From contig CAXXTQ010000002.1 in the NCBI GenBank assembly GCA_963665005.2, positions 1 to 64,000 of the forward strand: DNA of 64,000 bases, written 5' to 3'. The position numbers and the translations under genes were made by a program. The notes below the pieces were generated by a model, which searched no databases, was not told where the DNA came from, and saw nothing but the letters and a program-made list of their open reading frames with translations. The DNA is from G963665005 sp963665005 (GTDB lineage Bacteria; Bacillota; Clostridia; Christensenellales; SZUA-584). Below, one piece after another: positions 17,217 to 26,799 of this stretch. Numbering within the stretch: position 1 is the stretch's first letter; every line of letters begins with the position of its first letter.

Positions 17217-18980
17217 ATGCAAAAAAACAAAAAAAAATCTTCACTAAATAACATATCCACAGACAAACAACATTTTCGAAAAACCCTTTTTAGGACATTT
17301 GCCTTAATAATAACTATTATATTGGTATCAGTTATTACTTATGGCTGTATTTATACAATACATATATCGAACATAAAGAAAAACGAGGAGTATTCATTTG
17401 CAACATCGTCTGTTTTATCTCTGCTTAATAAATGCTCGATAATAATAAGCGACCTTCAAATAACAAACCTCTCTATTTCCAACGCATATACTTCCAATGA
17501 AAAAATCGCCTCTTCTTTATTGAATGAATCAGAATATTCAACCTACATTTATTCTGAAAGAACTAACAAGTTGGAGCCGATATCATTATCAACTGTTATA
17601 TCTTCAAATATGACATCAATACTTGAAGATATTAACTACTGTTTGCAAAACATAACTTCTACTTCATATGCACGGTTTGATGACGACCTTCATTATGCAT
17701 ATTATATTAATCAACTTGAAGATCAAGAAAATCTGTATATGGTGGTTATTGATGAAAATATAATTGAAATTAATAACCTGCTCTCCTCCTCTATATTCGA
17801 GGGGTCAAGTTTGTTTATTAATGGTCTTGGCAACAATGTTCTTTATTCGCATAATATTGAAGAGAAAGATATATCGCGTTGGGAAACAGTCTATCGCAGA
17901 GCCGCTTTCGATTCAGCAAGTTCGGTGTATAGCAGACAACTAATCGAATCAAACGATGATTTGCTTTTTCATTATCCAATGGGCTTATTAGGATATACTT
18001 TTGGCGGTTCGCTTTTAATATCAAGCGTATATTCTTCTTTTATATATGAAATACTGCCGTTGTTCATTCTTACAATCATAATAATAGTTATTTCTGTTTA
18101 TACAATAATAAAATTCAAAAGATCTATCTATATTCCTATTGTTGAAATAGAAAAGGGAATTAACGGAATTACAAACAAGGAAATGAATCTTGAGATCGCG
18201 TTAGATGAATCCAACGAGTTCTTCCCTATGTCAACACAAATAAATAGAATAATCAGGGGCCTAAGAGAAATCCTCAATCGTGAATATAATGAAAAAATAA
18301 TGCGCAAACAGGCGCAGATTAGTGCTCTGCAAAGTCAACTTAATCCGCATTTTTTATACAATACCTTTGATTCTATGCGTGGGCAGGCATTGGAAAAAGG
18401 TGCTACAGAAATAGCAAACATATTGAAATCTATGTCAAGCTTATTTAAATACAGTATTAAACACAAACCAAAAACAGTCACTCTATTCGACGAACTGAAT
18501 AATGTTGACAATTATTTATATATACAACAATACCGATTCAATAATAAATTCACCGTAAAAAAACAAATTGATAACGATGAGCACGGTCAAATATTATCGT
18601 ATAGCATCCCTAAGCTCACGTTGCAGCCTATTGTTGAAAACTCATTGATTCATGGTATTGAACCAACGCCAAAAAACGGTCTTCTGTCTATACGTATATT
18701 CACAACAAAACATAATCTTATAATAGAAATTGAAGATAACGGTAAAGGTATTCCTCCCGAAAAACTTCGAGAACTTAATGAAAATTTATATCATGGTGTA
18801 GACCTTTTCGACATAAAAGAACAAGATAATGCTCATATAGGAATAGGAATGTTTAATGTTAATGAACTTATTAAACTATTGTACGGTAATAAATATGGAC
18901 TGAAAATCTATAGTACGCAAAATATTGGCACTACAGTTCAGATTATATTGCCCTTAATTCCAACCATTTCAGAAAAATGA
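17217..18980 (+). CDS. YesM/LytS-type sensor histidine kinase, cluster 1
   Basis: About 587 residues. The first membrane helix is near residues 25-50 (FALIITIILVSVITYGCIY). An extracellular region of about 225 residues and a second helix near residue 276 (ILPLFILTIIIIVISVY) follow. A HAMP-like linker leads to the His_kinase domain, with the phospho-acceptor in LNPHFLYNTFDSMRGQ (about His378). The HATPase domain has VENSLIHGIEP and IEDNGKGIPPE. The ATG at 17217 was chosen because GTGGAG precedes it; a GTG start 12 bases earlier is possible. It probably detects extracellular sugar, directly or through the binding lipoprotein, and phosphorylates the regulator upstream. Confidence 0.88.
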   Translation: MQKNKKKSSLNNISTDKQHFRKTLFRTFALIITIILVSVITYGCIYTIHISNIKKNEEYSFATSSVLSLLNKCSIIISDLQITNLSISNAYTSNEKIASSLLNESEYSTYIYSERTNKLEPISLSTVISSNMTSILEDINYCLQNITSTSYARFDDDLHYAYYINQLEDQENLYMVVIDENIIEINNLLSSSIFEGSSLFINGLGNNVLYSHNIEEKDISRWETVYRRAAFDSASSVYSRQLIESNDDLLFHYPMGLLGYTFGGSLLISSVYSSFIYEILPLFILTIIIIVISVYTIIKFKRSIYIPIVEIEKGINGITNKEMNLEIALDESNEFFPMSTQINRIIRGLREILNREYNEKIMRKQAQISALQSQLNPHFLYNTFDSMRGQALEKGATEIANILKSMSSLFKYSIKHKPKTVTLFDELNNVDNYLYIQQYRFNNKFTVKKQIDNDEHGQILSYSIPKLTLQPIVENSLIHGIEPTPKNGLLSIRIFTTKHNLIIEIEDNGKGIPPEKLRELNENLYHGVDLFDIKEQDNAHIGIGMFNVNELIKLLYGNKYGLKIYSTQNIGTTVQIILPLIPTISEK

Positions 18981-19056
18981 TAAACTTTTACAACTTTTGA
19001 ACAATTTATTTTTTCATTAATCAGGAATATAAAAACTTGTTCCAGTATTTCTTCTT

Positions 19057-19263
19057 ATGCTATTTACTTATTTTACCTATCTGTATTCAAAATGCTTTAA
19101 ACGTGCACAAACAAAAAAACAGCATCTACTTTTGCTCGACAGCGCTGTCATAAACGAACTGGGCAGCATAAAAAATTTGATTCATCATCTGCTGAAAGAA
19201 AGCCGCGTCGCTCTTAAAGAGAATAAAAAATGGGTAAAAAGTCTTATGGCAAAAAACACTTAA
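19057..19263 (+). CDS. small hypothetical ORF (68 aa)
   Basis: A short frame ending directly before the hairpin at 19268. The C-terminal two thirds (ELGSIKNLIHHLLKESRVAL and a Lys-rich end) look helical and protein-like. The first 20 residues are Tyr/Phe-rich, and no clear ribosome binding site precedes the ATG. It could be a real small basic protein or the tail of a broken gene. No family recognised. Confidence 0.25.
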   Translation: MLFTYFTYLYSKCFKRAQTKKQHLLLLDSAVINELGSIKNLIHHLLKESRVALKENKKWVKSLMAKNT

Positions 19264-19267
19264 AAAA

Positions 19268-19305
19268 AGATACAGACTATACTTAAAAAAGTATAATCTG
19301 TATCT
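19268..19305. terminator. strong bidirectional terminator
   Basis: A 17-bp stem (agatacagactatactt with one mismatch in the opposite arm) around a short A/T loop. On the minus strand it is followed by seven T residues, so it terminates thioredoxin transcription; it also closes the rightward two-component transcript. Confidence 0.75.
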
Positions 19306-19342
19306 TCGTTATGCTGCTTTTAAAATTATCTTGGACTTATTT

Positions 19343-19666
19343 TTACATTGCGACAGCCTTGTCTAGAATTCCCTTATAGTATTCTTTTGGCCTTACGCCT
19401 ACAACGCTTTCCAAAACTTTGCCGTCTTTTATCAGAAACACGCTCGGAATGCTCATTACTCCAAAATGCTCGGCTAATTCGCGCTGTTCATCTATGTTAA
19501 TCTTTCCGATAACGGCAGTATCCGCATAATCTTTACTCAATGTCTCTATAGACGGCTCAAGCATTTTGCACGGCCCGCACCATGCCGCCCAAAAATCGAG
19601 CAGTACCGGTTTTTTCGTATCCATAACTTCCTCTTTAAAATTATCAATTGTAATTTTCTTTGCCAT
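19343..19666 (-). CDS. trxA: thioredoxin
   Basis: A 107-residue cytosolic thioredoxin with the redox site WCGPC in LLDFWAAWCGPCKMLEP. The cis-Pro loop is MSIPSVFLI, and the C-terminal GVRPKEYYKGILD is the usual last helix. It reduces protein disulfides and donates electrons to peroxiredoxins and similar enzymes. Length and motifs are fully typical. It lies 106 bases downstream of a Crp/Fnr-family regulator on the same strand, which hints at shared redox or stress control. Confidence 0.92.
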   Translation of the reverse strand: MAKKITIDNFKEEVMDTKKPVLLDFWAAWCGPCKMLEPSIETLSKDYADTAVIGKINIDEQRELAEHFGVMSIPSVFLIKDGKVLESVVGVRPKEYYKGILDKAVAM

Positions 19667-19772
19667 AATAAAAATCCTTTCTTTGTTGATAATCGTATAA
19701 TTATCTTTATTACAATAAAAGGATACTATTACTCTAAAATAAAATCTGTGACATAGTTACTTAATTATAAAT

Positions 19773-20399
19773 TTATTTTAATATTATTTTCCCGCGCGAA
19801 AGGAATAGCAAATCTTTCTGTGACATCTTCTTTAACTGACGCGTTATTACCTCTCTTGAAGACCCAAGGTCAATTGCCATTTTTTCATGAGTAGTCTTAA
19901 CGGCGCCCGAACCATCGGCGTTTTTTTGCAGGTATTCTAGTATTCTGTCTTCAATGCTGTCGAATATAAGCATTTCTATTGTCTCTATAGACATTATCAG
20001 CTTTTGAGCCAAAGTGTTGAAAATATACGTTTTAAAAACCTCACTCTTTGCGAAAAGCTCTTTGAATATATCGGGCGGTATGCTTAGCAGCACACTGTCT
20101 TTTTCCGCCTCGGTAGAAAAATCGTATTCAACGTCGCCCATAGTACAGACGGCCGCGAGAATACAAAGCTCTCCTTCTTTTATGCGGTATAGCGTCATCT
20201 CTCTGCCTTTGTCGGATATTCTGAAAAGCCGGAGCGTGCCTTTAACTATCAAAGGTATACCGTTGCATCTTTGGTTGTCGCCCATCAATATCTGGCCTTT
20301 GTTAAGCTCTTTACGAAGTACGGTATCGCGCAAAAGCGCTCTGTCTTTATCGCTCATTTTTTCATAAAAAGAAAATTTATTTAAAAGGTTTTCTGTCAT
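19773..20399 (-). CDS. Crp/Fnr-family transcriptional regulator
   Basis: 208 residues: a cyclic-nucleotide-binding-type beta barrel (residues ~10-120, with LIVKGTLRLFRISDKGREMT and EGELCILAAVCTMG) followed by a winged helix-turn-helix with TTHEKMAIDLGSSREVITRQLKKM. No Fnr-type N-terminal Cys cluster is present, and the cAMP-contact residues are not conserved. The signal is therefore unknown. The ELCILAAVC segment, with Cys residues in the effector pocket, occurs in regulators placed beside thioredoxin or nitrosative-stress genes. It probably controls trxA downstream. Confidence 0.82.
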   Translation of the reverse strand: MTENLLNKFSFYEKMSDKDRALLRDTVLRKELNKGQILMGDNQRCNGIPLIVKGTLRLFRISDKGREMTLYRIKEGELCILAAVCTMGDVEYDFSTEAEKDSVLLSIPPDIFKELFAKSEVFKTYIFNTLAQKLIMSIETIEMLIFDSIEDRILEYLQKNADGSGAVKTTHEKMAIDLGSSREVITRQLKKMSQKDLLFLSRGKIILK

Positions 20400-20522
20400 T
20401 TAGAATCCTCCGTTATTATATTCAATAAATAATAAGCAGCAGCTTACTAGCTTTTATTATAATATCCGTGCATACAATTATCCAGATATATTTGCCTTAA
20501 AATTCTAGCGCGTACCTAAAAT

Positions 20523-20550
20523 TTGCACAAATTAACTTATTGTGTATAAT
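20523..20550 (+). promoter_or_regulatory. promoter of the small lipoprotein gene
   Basis: TTGCAC (20523-20528), a 16-base spacer and TATAAT (20545-20550) lie 20 bases upstream of the start codon, with a GGAG ribosome binding site between. Confidence 0.5.
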
Positions 20551-20570
20551 CATATATAAGGAGCGGCGTT

Positions 20571-20870
20571 ATGAAAAAGTCTGTTATTATTATTGCTTTA
20601 TTAATACTGATTGCCATGCTTTGCTCATGCACATGTGATATCGTGCGTTCGGGCGGAGTTGTGGTGCGCGCAACCCCCGGGCGATCTGCCGAAAAGACAG
20701 ACTACGAAAAACAATACCCAGACAAAGAAATTGTTTACATTACAAAAAACGGCACAAAATATCACAAAGAGGACTGCTCTTATCTTTCTTCTTCTAAAAT
20801 ACCTGTAACCTTAGAACAGGCAATAAGCCAGGGGCTCGAGCCGTGCAGCAAATGTTTCCCGCCCGACTAG
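20571..20870 (+). CDS. small lipoprotein with a Cys/His metal-binding-like C-terminal motif
   Basis: 99 residues. The N-terminus MKKSVIIIALLILIAMLCSC is a lipoprotein signal with candidate lipid-anchored Cys around residues 18-20. After a short linker the C-terminal domain reads VYITKNGTKYHKEDCSYLSS and ends LEPCSKCFPPD. The His-x3-Cys...Cys-x2-Cys pattern resembles the Ada-type zinc-binding motif found at the end of many Gram-positive surface proteins. It is predicted to sit on the outer membrane face. Its role is unknown; it has its own promoter and is convergent with the aldehyde dehydrogenase gene, whose stop is two bases away. Confidence 0.7.
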   Translation: MKKSVIIIALLILIAMLCSCTCDIVRSGGVVVRATPGRSAEKTDYEKQYPDKEIVYITKNGTKYHKEDCSYLSSSKIPVTLEQAISQGLEPCSKCFPPD

Positions 20871-20872
20871 GG

Positions 20873-22237
20873 CTACATCAATTTTCGAATGAGTTTATAT
20901 ATCTTTTTATACGGCGCATATCGCGGCAAATCCAGCATAAGATTGCGGTATGCCACCGATCTTTTTTGGGAAAAAGTTTCGAGGCTGTGCCGGCTGTGGT
21001 AACAGCCCATTCCCGACATGCCCTTGCCGCCAAACGGCAGGTTCGGGTTAGCGAAATGTATTACCGTATCGTTTATCACGGCGTCTCCCGAAGGCAGGCG
21101 TTTTAGATAATTCTTGATTTTTTTCTTATCTCTGCTGAATATATAAATCGCAAGAGGAGTCTCGAGACCGGCGAGTTTGTCTATCATTTCATTTTCATTT
21201 TCGTATTCTATCACCGGCAGTACGGGCCCAAAAATCTCCTGCTGCATTACATCGTCATCAAACGTCACATTATCGAGTATAGTCGGAGCTATGTACCTGC
21301 TTTTTGCATCCGATTCTCCGCCGTATACTACTTTATCTTTGTCTATCAAAGACAGCACTCTTTCAAAATGCCTGTCTGTAATGATTCGCGGGAAATCGGG
21401 GCTTTCTTTGGCGTCCTCACCGTAAAACTTTGTCGTGATTTTTTTCATCTCTTCCAAAAGTGACTTCTTAACACTTGATTTTGCCATAACATAATCGGGC
21501 GCTATGCACGTCTGACCTGCGTTTATAAACTTGCCCCAGCATATAGATTTCGCAGCTTTTTTTATATCCGCTGTTTCGTCTACTATACACGGGCTTTTTC
21601 CGCCGAGTTCAAGCGTTATGGGCGTAAGATTTTTCGCGGCCGCTTCCATCGCGATTTTTCCAACCTTGGTGCCGCCCGTAAAAAAGATATAATCGTACCT
21701 TTCGTTTAGCAGCTCTGTGTTTGCCTCTCTTCCGCCCTCAAACATGGCGATATATTCGTCCGAAAAATTTTCTTCTATTATACGCCGCAGCACGGCCGAT
21801 GTTGACGGCACGTATCTTGAAGGCTTGACTATTGCGGTGTTGCCCGCAGCCATTGCGCCGATAAGCGGAGCGAGCGTAAGCTGTACGGGATAGTTCCACG
21901 GCGACATTATAAGCGCAACGCCGAAAGGCTCGTACACATACGTGCTTTTTGCGTGAATCGTTGCCATAGACGGCATCACGATTTTCCGCCCTGTCCAGCG
22001 CCGTAAATGCCTTTCAAATTCTTTTATACCGCTTATTATCAAAGCAAATTCAGTAGCGTATACCTCAAAAGGGCATTTGCCAAAATCGGCAGACATCGCT
22101 TTTTGAATGTTTTCTTCGTTATCCAGAAGAGCGATCTTGAGCTTTTTTAATTGTGCGATTCTGTACCCAATATCTTTTGTCTTGCCGCTGTTGAAAAACG
22201 CTCTTTGTTTCTTAACCGTTTCTTTTATACCGCTCAT
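20873..22237 (-). CDS. aldehyde dehydrogenase (class 3-like)
   Basis: About 454 residues, the short form typical of class 3/coniferyl-type NAD(P)-dependent aldehyde dehydrogenases. The active-site Glu is in TLELGGKSPCIV and the catalytic Cys in NAGQTCIAPDYV. MSPWNYPVQLTLAPLIGA is the cofactor-binding segment. It oxidises fatty or aromatic aldehydes to acids in the cytosol or at the membrane. The start was set at MSGIKETVKK, behind a GGGAG site; a frame 11 codons longer lacks a site. It is monocistronic as far as can be seen. Confidence 0.88.
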   Translation of the reverse strand: MSGIKETVKKQRAFFNSGKTKDIGYRIAQLKKLKIALLDNEENIQKAMSADFGKCPFEVYATEFALIISGIKEFERHLRRWTGRKIVMPSMATIHAKSTYVYEPFGVALIMSPWNYPVQLTLAPLIGAMAAGNTAIVKPSRYVPSTSAVLRRIIEENFSDEYIAMFEGGREANTELLNERYDYIFFTGGTKVGKIAMEAAAKNLTPITLELGGKSPCIVDETADIKKAAKSICWGKFINAGQTCIAPDYVMAKSSVKKSLLEEMKKITTKFYGEDAKESPDFPRIITDRHFERVLSLIDKDKVVYGGESDAKSRYIAPTILDNVTFDDDVMQQEIFGPVLPVIEYENENEMIDKLAGLETPLAIYIFSRDKKKIKNYLKRLPSGDAVINDTVIHFANPNLPFGGKGMSGMGCYHSRHSLETFSQKRSVAYRNLMLDLPRYAPYKKIYKLIRKLM

Positions 22238-22332
22238 ATTAAAATCTCCCTTTTCGTTTTTTAAACGCAAAAGTTTCGGGTAACTGATTTAATATAATGG
22301 TATAACAATAAAGGCACGTGCGCAATACAAAT

Positions 22333-24270
22333 TTATTTTATGGTCTGCTTATATTGTCGCTTTGTTACAAGATAGAAAACGCCGTAAACTAAAGTATACG
22401 CAGCATAAATAACACCCGATGTTTTAAGCACGCTTATGTATGAGCTCTCTGCCGGTATCATATTAGAAAAAATCAAAGTATCGGCGGCTTTCATTGCAAA
22501 CACGCTGTGCAGTATGCCAAGCAAAAGAGGTATTAAAAACATAGGCAGAAGCCTTTTTGTAATTATCTTATTTTCCGTGTCGGTATCAACTCCGATTTTT
22601 CTCAGCATTTCATACTGGCTTTTTTCTTCTGCTGCCATTGCAACCTGTTTAAAATAGAGCATGCTGGCTGTCATTAAAATAAATACGGCACACATAAAAA
22701 ACCCTATAAAACATACCATACCGAAAATTTCGAGCAGGCCGTTATAAGAATTGTACGATAAAAAATAGCTTCCTTGCCCGGTTTGAAGCAACTCGTTTAA
22801 ATCTTTGGCAATATCTGCCGAATTCAAAGCATGATTATAATTGATCGCAGCGTAAGAAGCCGATTCATCTAAATTAATATCACCTGTTGAATATAGCTGA
22901 TCATAATCCTCATCGTTTAAAACGACAGTAAGATATCTTCCATTGCTGTATTCGGCGCCTCGAATTACCCGTATACTCAAATCTCTGTCCGAAAAAGACA
23001 AAGCCGCGCTGCCCCATGAGGTATCGTTATGAAATTCATCTACTATTACAGCGCTGCCTTTTTTTACGCTGACCGATTTATCGTCGCTTTTTGATATGCT
23101 CTCAATATAATTATACTGACTTTGTGAATATACTCTGAGCGGCGCGTTATCCTCAAAATAATACTCACTGTTTTCCGGAATATCTATTGCCTCTGGCTGC
23201 GCGATATTGCTTTCGAATATAATTTCATCAGTTATTGTCTCGCCGTGGTTTTGTATGATATTACGTACGCCATTCATAAGATTTTCGTCAGCATTCTCAA
23301 AGTATACATCGAAACCTTTTGTTTCATACGTTATATCCTCGGCGTTTCTAAACAGCGTATGTCCGAACGATATAGCTGTTGTTCCAATTGCTACGAGTAT
23401 CGTTATGGTTGCCATAGTTGCCGCCATAGTCTTCGCTCTGTGCGATAGCAAAGAAACGGCAGCCAGTTTTGTTCCTTTATAATATGTTTTAGTATTTCTT
23501 TTTATCAAATGCAGTATTTTCTGAAGCCCGCCCCGAAAAAATATATACGTTCCGGCAATTACTATTATCAATATCGGAATTATCAGAATTGCAAGCTGTG
23601 AGACTTCCTGCGTAAAAAAAGCATAATAATATCCGCCTAAAATCAGTATAAGCGAAATGGCAAGCAGCACATAAGAACCTTTAGATTTTCCTTCGGACAC
23701 TTTTTCACCTTTGAATAGATCTACAAGTTTAAATTTATTTATCACCCGAAGGCCCGAGAGCCCCATAAAACAAAAAATTATAGTGAAGATTACAAGCGTC
23801 TGCAGGGCGGCACCTATACCTATGCTAAACGTTACATTTCCCGTAAAGGCGGGCATGGCAAGCTTTAAAAGCGCCATTGCCGTTAATTTAGAAAAGAAAA
23901 TTCCAAACGCTATTCCTGTAACCAATGCCAAAGAGCCTATCATCATAGTTTCCAAAAAAAACAGTTTTCCTATTTTAGAATTTTGCATACCGAACAATGC
24001 GTAAGTTGAAATTTCTTTTTTTCTTGACCGTATAAAGCTGTTATTAGAGCTTAAAAGAAAAAACAACACAAAAACGAGTATAACTATCGCAAACGTAATG
24101 AAAACGATCACATACCTGTCGTCACCAAACGTTGCCTGTACGCTCTTATTATCGAGCAGAGCCAAAAAAGAATATATGGTGAAAACACTAAAGGCCATAG
24201 CAAAAAAATACATTGCGTATTTTTTCATATTATGACGCATGTTAGACAGCGCGATGGAAGAAAGCTTCAA
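22333..24270 (-). CDS. BceB-type ABC transporter permease
   Basis: A 645-residue FtsX/MacB-type permease with about ten membrane segments. A large extracellular domain lies between helices 7 and 8 (roughly residues 310-505), the hallmark of BceB proteins that sense or remove cell-wall-active peptide antibiotics. The N-terminus LSSIALSNMRHNMKKYAMYF is typical. Its start overlaps the stop of the ATPase gene by four bases, so the two are translationally coupled. It is the last gene of a regulator-kinase-ATPase-permease operon. The target compound cannot be read from sequence. Confidence 0.87.
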   Translation of the reverse strand: MKLSSIALSNMRHNMKKYAMYFFAMAFSVFTIYSFLALLDNKSVQATFGDDRYVIVFITFAIVILVFVLFFLLSSNNSFIRSRKKEISTYALFGMQNSKIGKLFFLETMMIGSLALVTGIAFGIFFSKLTAMALLKLAMPAFTGNVTFSIGIGAALQTLVIFTIIFCFMGLSGLRVINKFKLVDLFKGEKVSEGKSKGSYVLLAISLILILGGYYYAFFTQEVSQLAILIIPILIIVIAGTYIFFRGGLQKILHLIKRNTKTYYKGTKLAAVSLLSHRAKTMAATMATITILVAIGTTAISFGHTLFRNAEDITYETKGFDVYFENADENLMNGVRNIIQNHGETITDEIIFESNIAQPEAIDIPENSEYYFEDNAPLRVYSQSQYNYIESISKSDDKSVSVKKGSAVIVDEFHNDTSWGSAALSFSDRDLSIRVIRGAEYSNGRYLTVVLNDEDYDQLYSTGDINLDESASYAAINYNHALNSADIAKDLNELLQTGQGSYFLSYNSYNGLLEIFGMVCFIGFFMCAVFILMTASMLYFKQVAMAAEEKSQYEMLRKIGVDTDTENKIITKRLLPMFLIPLLLGILHSVFAMKAADTLIFSNMIPAESSYISVLKTSGVIYAAYTLVYGVFYLVTKRQYKQTIK

Positions 24271-25022
24271 TTTTTTTCACCTCCGAGCACGCTCATTACA
24301 TTCATAATAGAGTCAAAAAATTCTTTTCTGTCGTCGCTTGCATAAAGCTGGTTATAGATTTCGCCGTCACTTATGAATAATATTTTATGGCAATAACTCG
24401 CGGCATAAGCGTCATGAGTTACCATGAGTATAGTTGCTTTATACCGCTCGTTTATATGTTCGAACAAGCAAAGAAGCGCTTTGCCCGATTTTGAATCAAG
24501 ATTGCCGGTGGGCTCGTCCGCAAGTATTATTCTCGGCTGTGTTATAAGTGCTCTGCATGCGACTGCCCTTTGCTGTTCCCCGCCCGAAACTTCGTAAATA
24601 TATTTATCTAAAACATCGGTGATACCAAGGTCTTTTGCCAATACGTTTAGCTTATTTTCCATTTCATCAGCGCGCATGCCCGACAGCGCAAGCGGTAGTA
24701 TTATATTCTCTTTTAGTGTCATGGATTGCAGCAAATTGTAATCCTGAAATATAAAACCTATGTTTCTCATTCTGTGTTCTGCAAGCTCTTTTTTGCTTAG
24801 CATGGATACATCCTTGTCGCCCATCTGCAGAGTGCCTGTCGTAAGAGTATCAATGCTGCCTATAATGTTAAGCAATGTCGATTTGCCCGCGCCCGAAGGC
24901 CCCATTATGCCTATAAAATCACCTTGGTTAACTTCAAGTGAAATATTTTTTAGTGCAACATACTGCTTATTTTTTTTCGAACCGTATATTTTACTTAAAT
25001 TCTTTGCTTTTAATATCTGCAT
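24267..25022 (-). CDS. BceA-type ABC transporter ATPase
   Basis: About 251 residues with Walker A GPSGAGKST, Q-loop GFIFQDYNLLQ, signature VSGGEQQRAVACRAL and Walker B IILADEPTGNLDS. These are the features of the LolD/MacB/BceA subgroup. The start was set at MQILKAKNLSKIYG because GGGAG precedes it; an ATG 12 codons upstream has none. It works with the overlapping permease, and often also with the sensor kinase encoded upstream, which measures transport flux. Confidence 0.9.
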   Translation of the reverse strand: MQILKAKNLSKIYGSKKNKQYVALKNISLEVNQGDFIGIMGPSGAGKSTLLNIIGSIDTLTTGTLQMGDKDVSMLSKKELAEHRMRNIGFIFQDYNLLQSMTLKENIILPLALSGMRADEMENKLNVLAKDLGITDVLDKYIYEVSGGEQQRAVACRALITQPRIILADEPTGNLDSKSGKALLCLFEHINERYKATILMVTHDAYAASYCHKILFISDGEIYNQLYASDDRKEFFDSIMNVMSVLGGEKN

Positions 25023-25120
25023 ATTTTTCTCCCTTTTTGTTATAAAAAAATTATACATTAAAAATGTTAATGCAAAAATCGCTTAACCTTACATTTTTAT
25101 AAATTCAGCTAACATTTTTG

Positions 25121-26107
25121 TCACATGGATTTTTTATTTGAAAATATCAAACTGAACTGTGCGTATTCACCGTATTTTGAGGCCGCCGTTAAACAGTGCC
25201 CGAGTTTATCCGCCAGTTTTTTAGATAAGTATAAGCCATAACCGGTAGAAGCAAGCCCGCTTCGGTTATCGTTTGACGTATATCCCCTGTTAAAAATATG
25301 CTGCAAGTCAGAATTTCTTATGCCCTGTCCTGTGTTTTTTATGCTGATTGTAACATCATCTTTATCTTTAGTTGTTTTTATCGTGATTTCTCCGTTTGGC
25401 GGAGTACGCTTTACAGCGTTTGACAAAAGCTGGGATATAATATAACCGCTCCATTTCGAATCGGTCAGTACCGTAAAATCTTCGTCGCCGAGTTTTAACG
25501 TTATCTTTTTGTAAGCGAAAAAGGTGGAGAACTGCTTCAAAGATGTGTTTATCAGGCTTCTCGTGCTAACTTGCGATATTGTATAATCGTCATAAAAGCT
25601 TCTTGATTTTATATGAAAGAGCACTTTCTGCGTGTTTTGCTGTATGGCTGAAAGCTCCATTTCAAGCCTTTCTTTTACATTTTCCATATCGCTTTCGAGC
25701 AAAAGCTTCATAGCCGATATAGGCACTTTTACGTCATGCACCCATTTTGTTATAAAGTCTAGTTCATCGGCAGAGCTGCTTACTACCTGTGCGCGATACC
25801 GGTTAAACTCGTTTGCAAGCTGAGTTATATCTTTAGAATAAATCCTGTCGCTCGGGAAGGAAAACTCTTCATTGCCCGTACCTCCGTTTTTTATATATTC
25901 GGATAGTTTTTTTATTCTCGATTTTGTTATAAAAAAGTCGACTACTATATAGAAAACCAGAAACAACAATATGCCCGAAAAAACATATATCAAGTTTCCT
26001 GATAAAAGGCTCGTATCAATCAGCATTATCGCAAAAACGAACACTATGCAAACTATTATCATTACGAACATATACCATTTTTCTTTTATGTAATCAAAAA
26101 AACTCAT
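25121..26107 (-). CDS. BceS-like intramembrane-sensing histidine kinase
   Basis: 328 residues. Two membrane helices close together (VMIIVCIVFVFAIML and YVFSGILLFLVFYIVV, within the first ~62 residues) leave almost no extracellular loop, as in BceS kinases that depend on their transporter for input. The phospho-acceptor is in FITKWVHDVKVPISAMKLL. The HATPase domain has QLLSNAVKRT, GQGIRNSD and ASTGYGLYLSKKLA. The gene overlaps the regulator by four bases and is 98 bases upstream of the ATPase gene. Confidence 0.88.
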   Translation of the reverse strand: MSFFDYIKEKWYMFVMIIVCIVFVFAIMLIDTSLLSGNLIYVFSGILLFLVFYIVVDFFITKSRIKKLSEYIKNGGTGNEEFSFPSDRIYSKDITQLANEFNRYRAQVVSSSADELDFITKWVHDVKVPISAMKLLLESDMENVKERLEMELSAIQQNTQKVLFHIKSRSFYDDYTISQVSTRSLINTSLKQFSTFFAYKKITLKLGDEDFTVLTDSKWSGYIISQLLSNAVKRTPPNGEITIKTTKDKDDVTISIKNTGQGIRNSDLQHIFNRGYTSNDNRSGLASTGYGLYLSKKLADKLGHCLTAASKYGEYAQFSLIFSNKKSM

Positions 26108-26778
26108 ATAAGCTTATACCCTTCGCCCTTAACTGTTCCGATAATATCTTCTTGCTTTATGTCCTTTAGTTTTTTGCGAAGCCTGTTCACATTAACGGTC
26201 AAAGTGTTTTCATCCACGAACTGCTCGTCTTCCCAAAGCGATTTTATAAGCGCCGCCCTGCTGACGATTTTTCCCGAAGCTTTTATGAGCATCAGCAATA
26301 TCCTGCAGTCATTACGCGCAAGTGTTACTTCGGTACCATTGCATGTTGCCACAGCTTTTTCAAGGTCAAGCACTATATCTTTATAAGATATTATGCTGTA
26401 TGTGTTATCCACGTAATCGTAAGCGCGCCGCAGCGCCGCCTTGATTTTTGCAATAAGAACATCGACGGAAAACGGCTTTTCTATATAATCGTCTCCTCCG
26501 CCCGTAATAGCGCGTATTTTATCAGAATCGTCAGCTCTCGATGATATAAAAATTATGGGTATATTAGATGCTTTTCTTATTTTTTCGCACCAATAAAACC
26601 CGTCATAATAAGGCAGGTTAATATCCATAAGCACGAGATGAGGCTTTATTTCAAGATGTTTTTTAAATACATTTTCAAAATCTTTCACCTCGAAAGATTC
26701 CAATCCCCATTTATTAAGTTTTTCATGCAGTATAGACGAAATTGTGGTGTCGTCTTCTACTATCAGTATCTTATACAT
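26104..26778 (-). CDS. BceR-like OmpR-family response regulator
   Basis: 224 residues: a receiver domain with KILIVEDDTTI, phospho-Asp in LVLMDINLPYYDG and Lys in YIEKPFS, then a winged-helix DNA-binding domain ending VNVNRLRKKLKDI and VKGEGYKLI. It is the first gene of the Bce-like operon and should activate the ATPase and permease genes when the kinase reports cell-envelope stress. Length and motifs are standard. Confidence 0.9.
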   Translation of the reverse strand: MYKILIVEDDTTISSILHEKLNKWGLESFEVKDFENVFKKHLEIKPHLVLMDINLPYYDGFYWCEKIRKASNIPIIFISSRADDSDKIRAITGGGDDYIEKPFSVDVLIAKIKAALRRAYDYVDNTYSIISYKDIVLDLEKAVATCNGTEVTLARNDCRILLMLIKASGKIVSRAALIKSLWEDEQFVDENTLTVNVNRLRKKLKDIKQEDIIGTVKGEGYKLI

Positions 26779-26799
26779 TAAAAATCACCCCGCGGCTTT

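Noticed and set aside
22333..26778. The BceRSAB-like operon as the novel system of the window
   Set aside because: Gene order, overlaps and motifs match the known Bce-type peptide-sensing modules; only the ligand is unknown.
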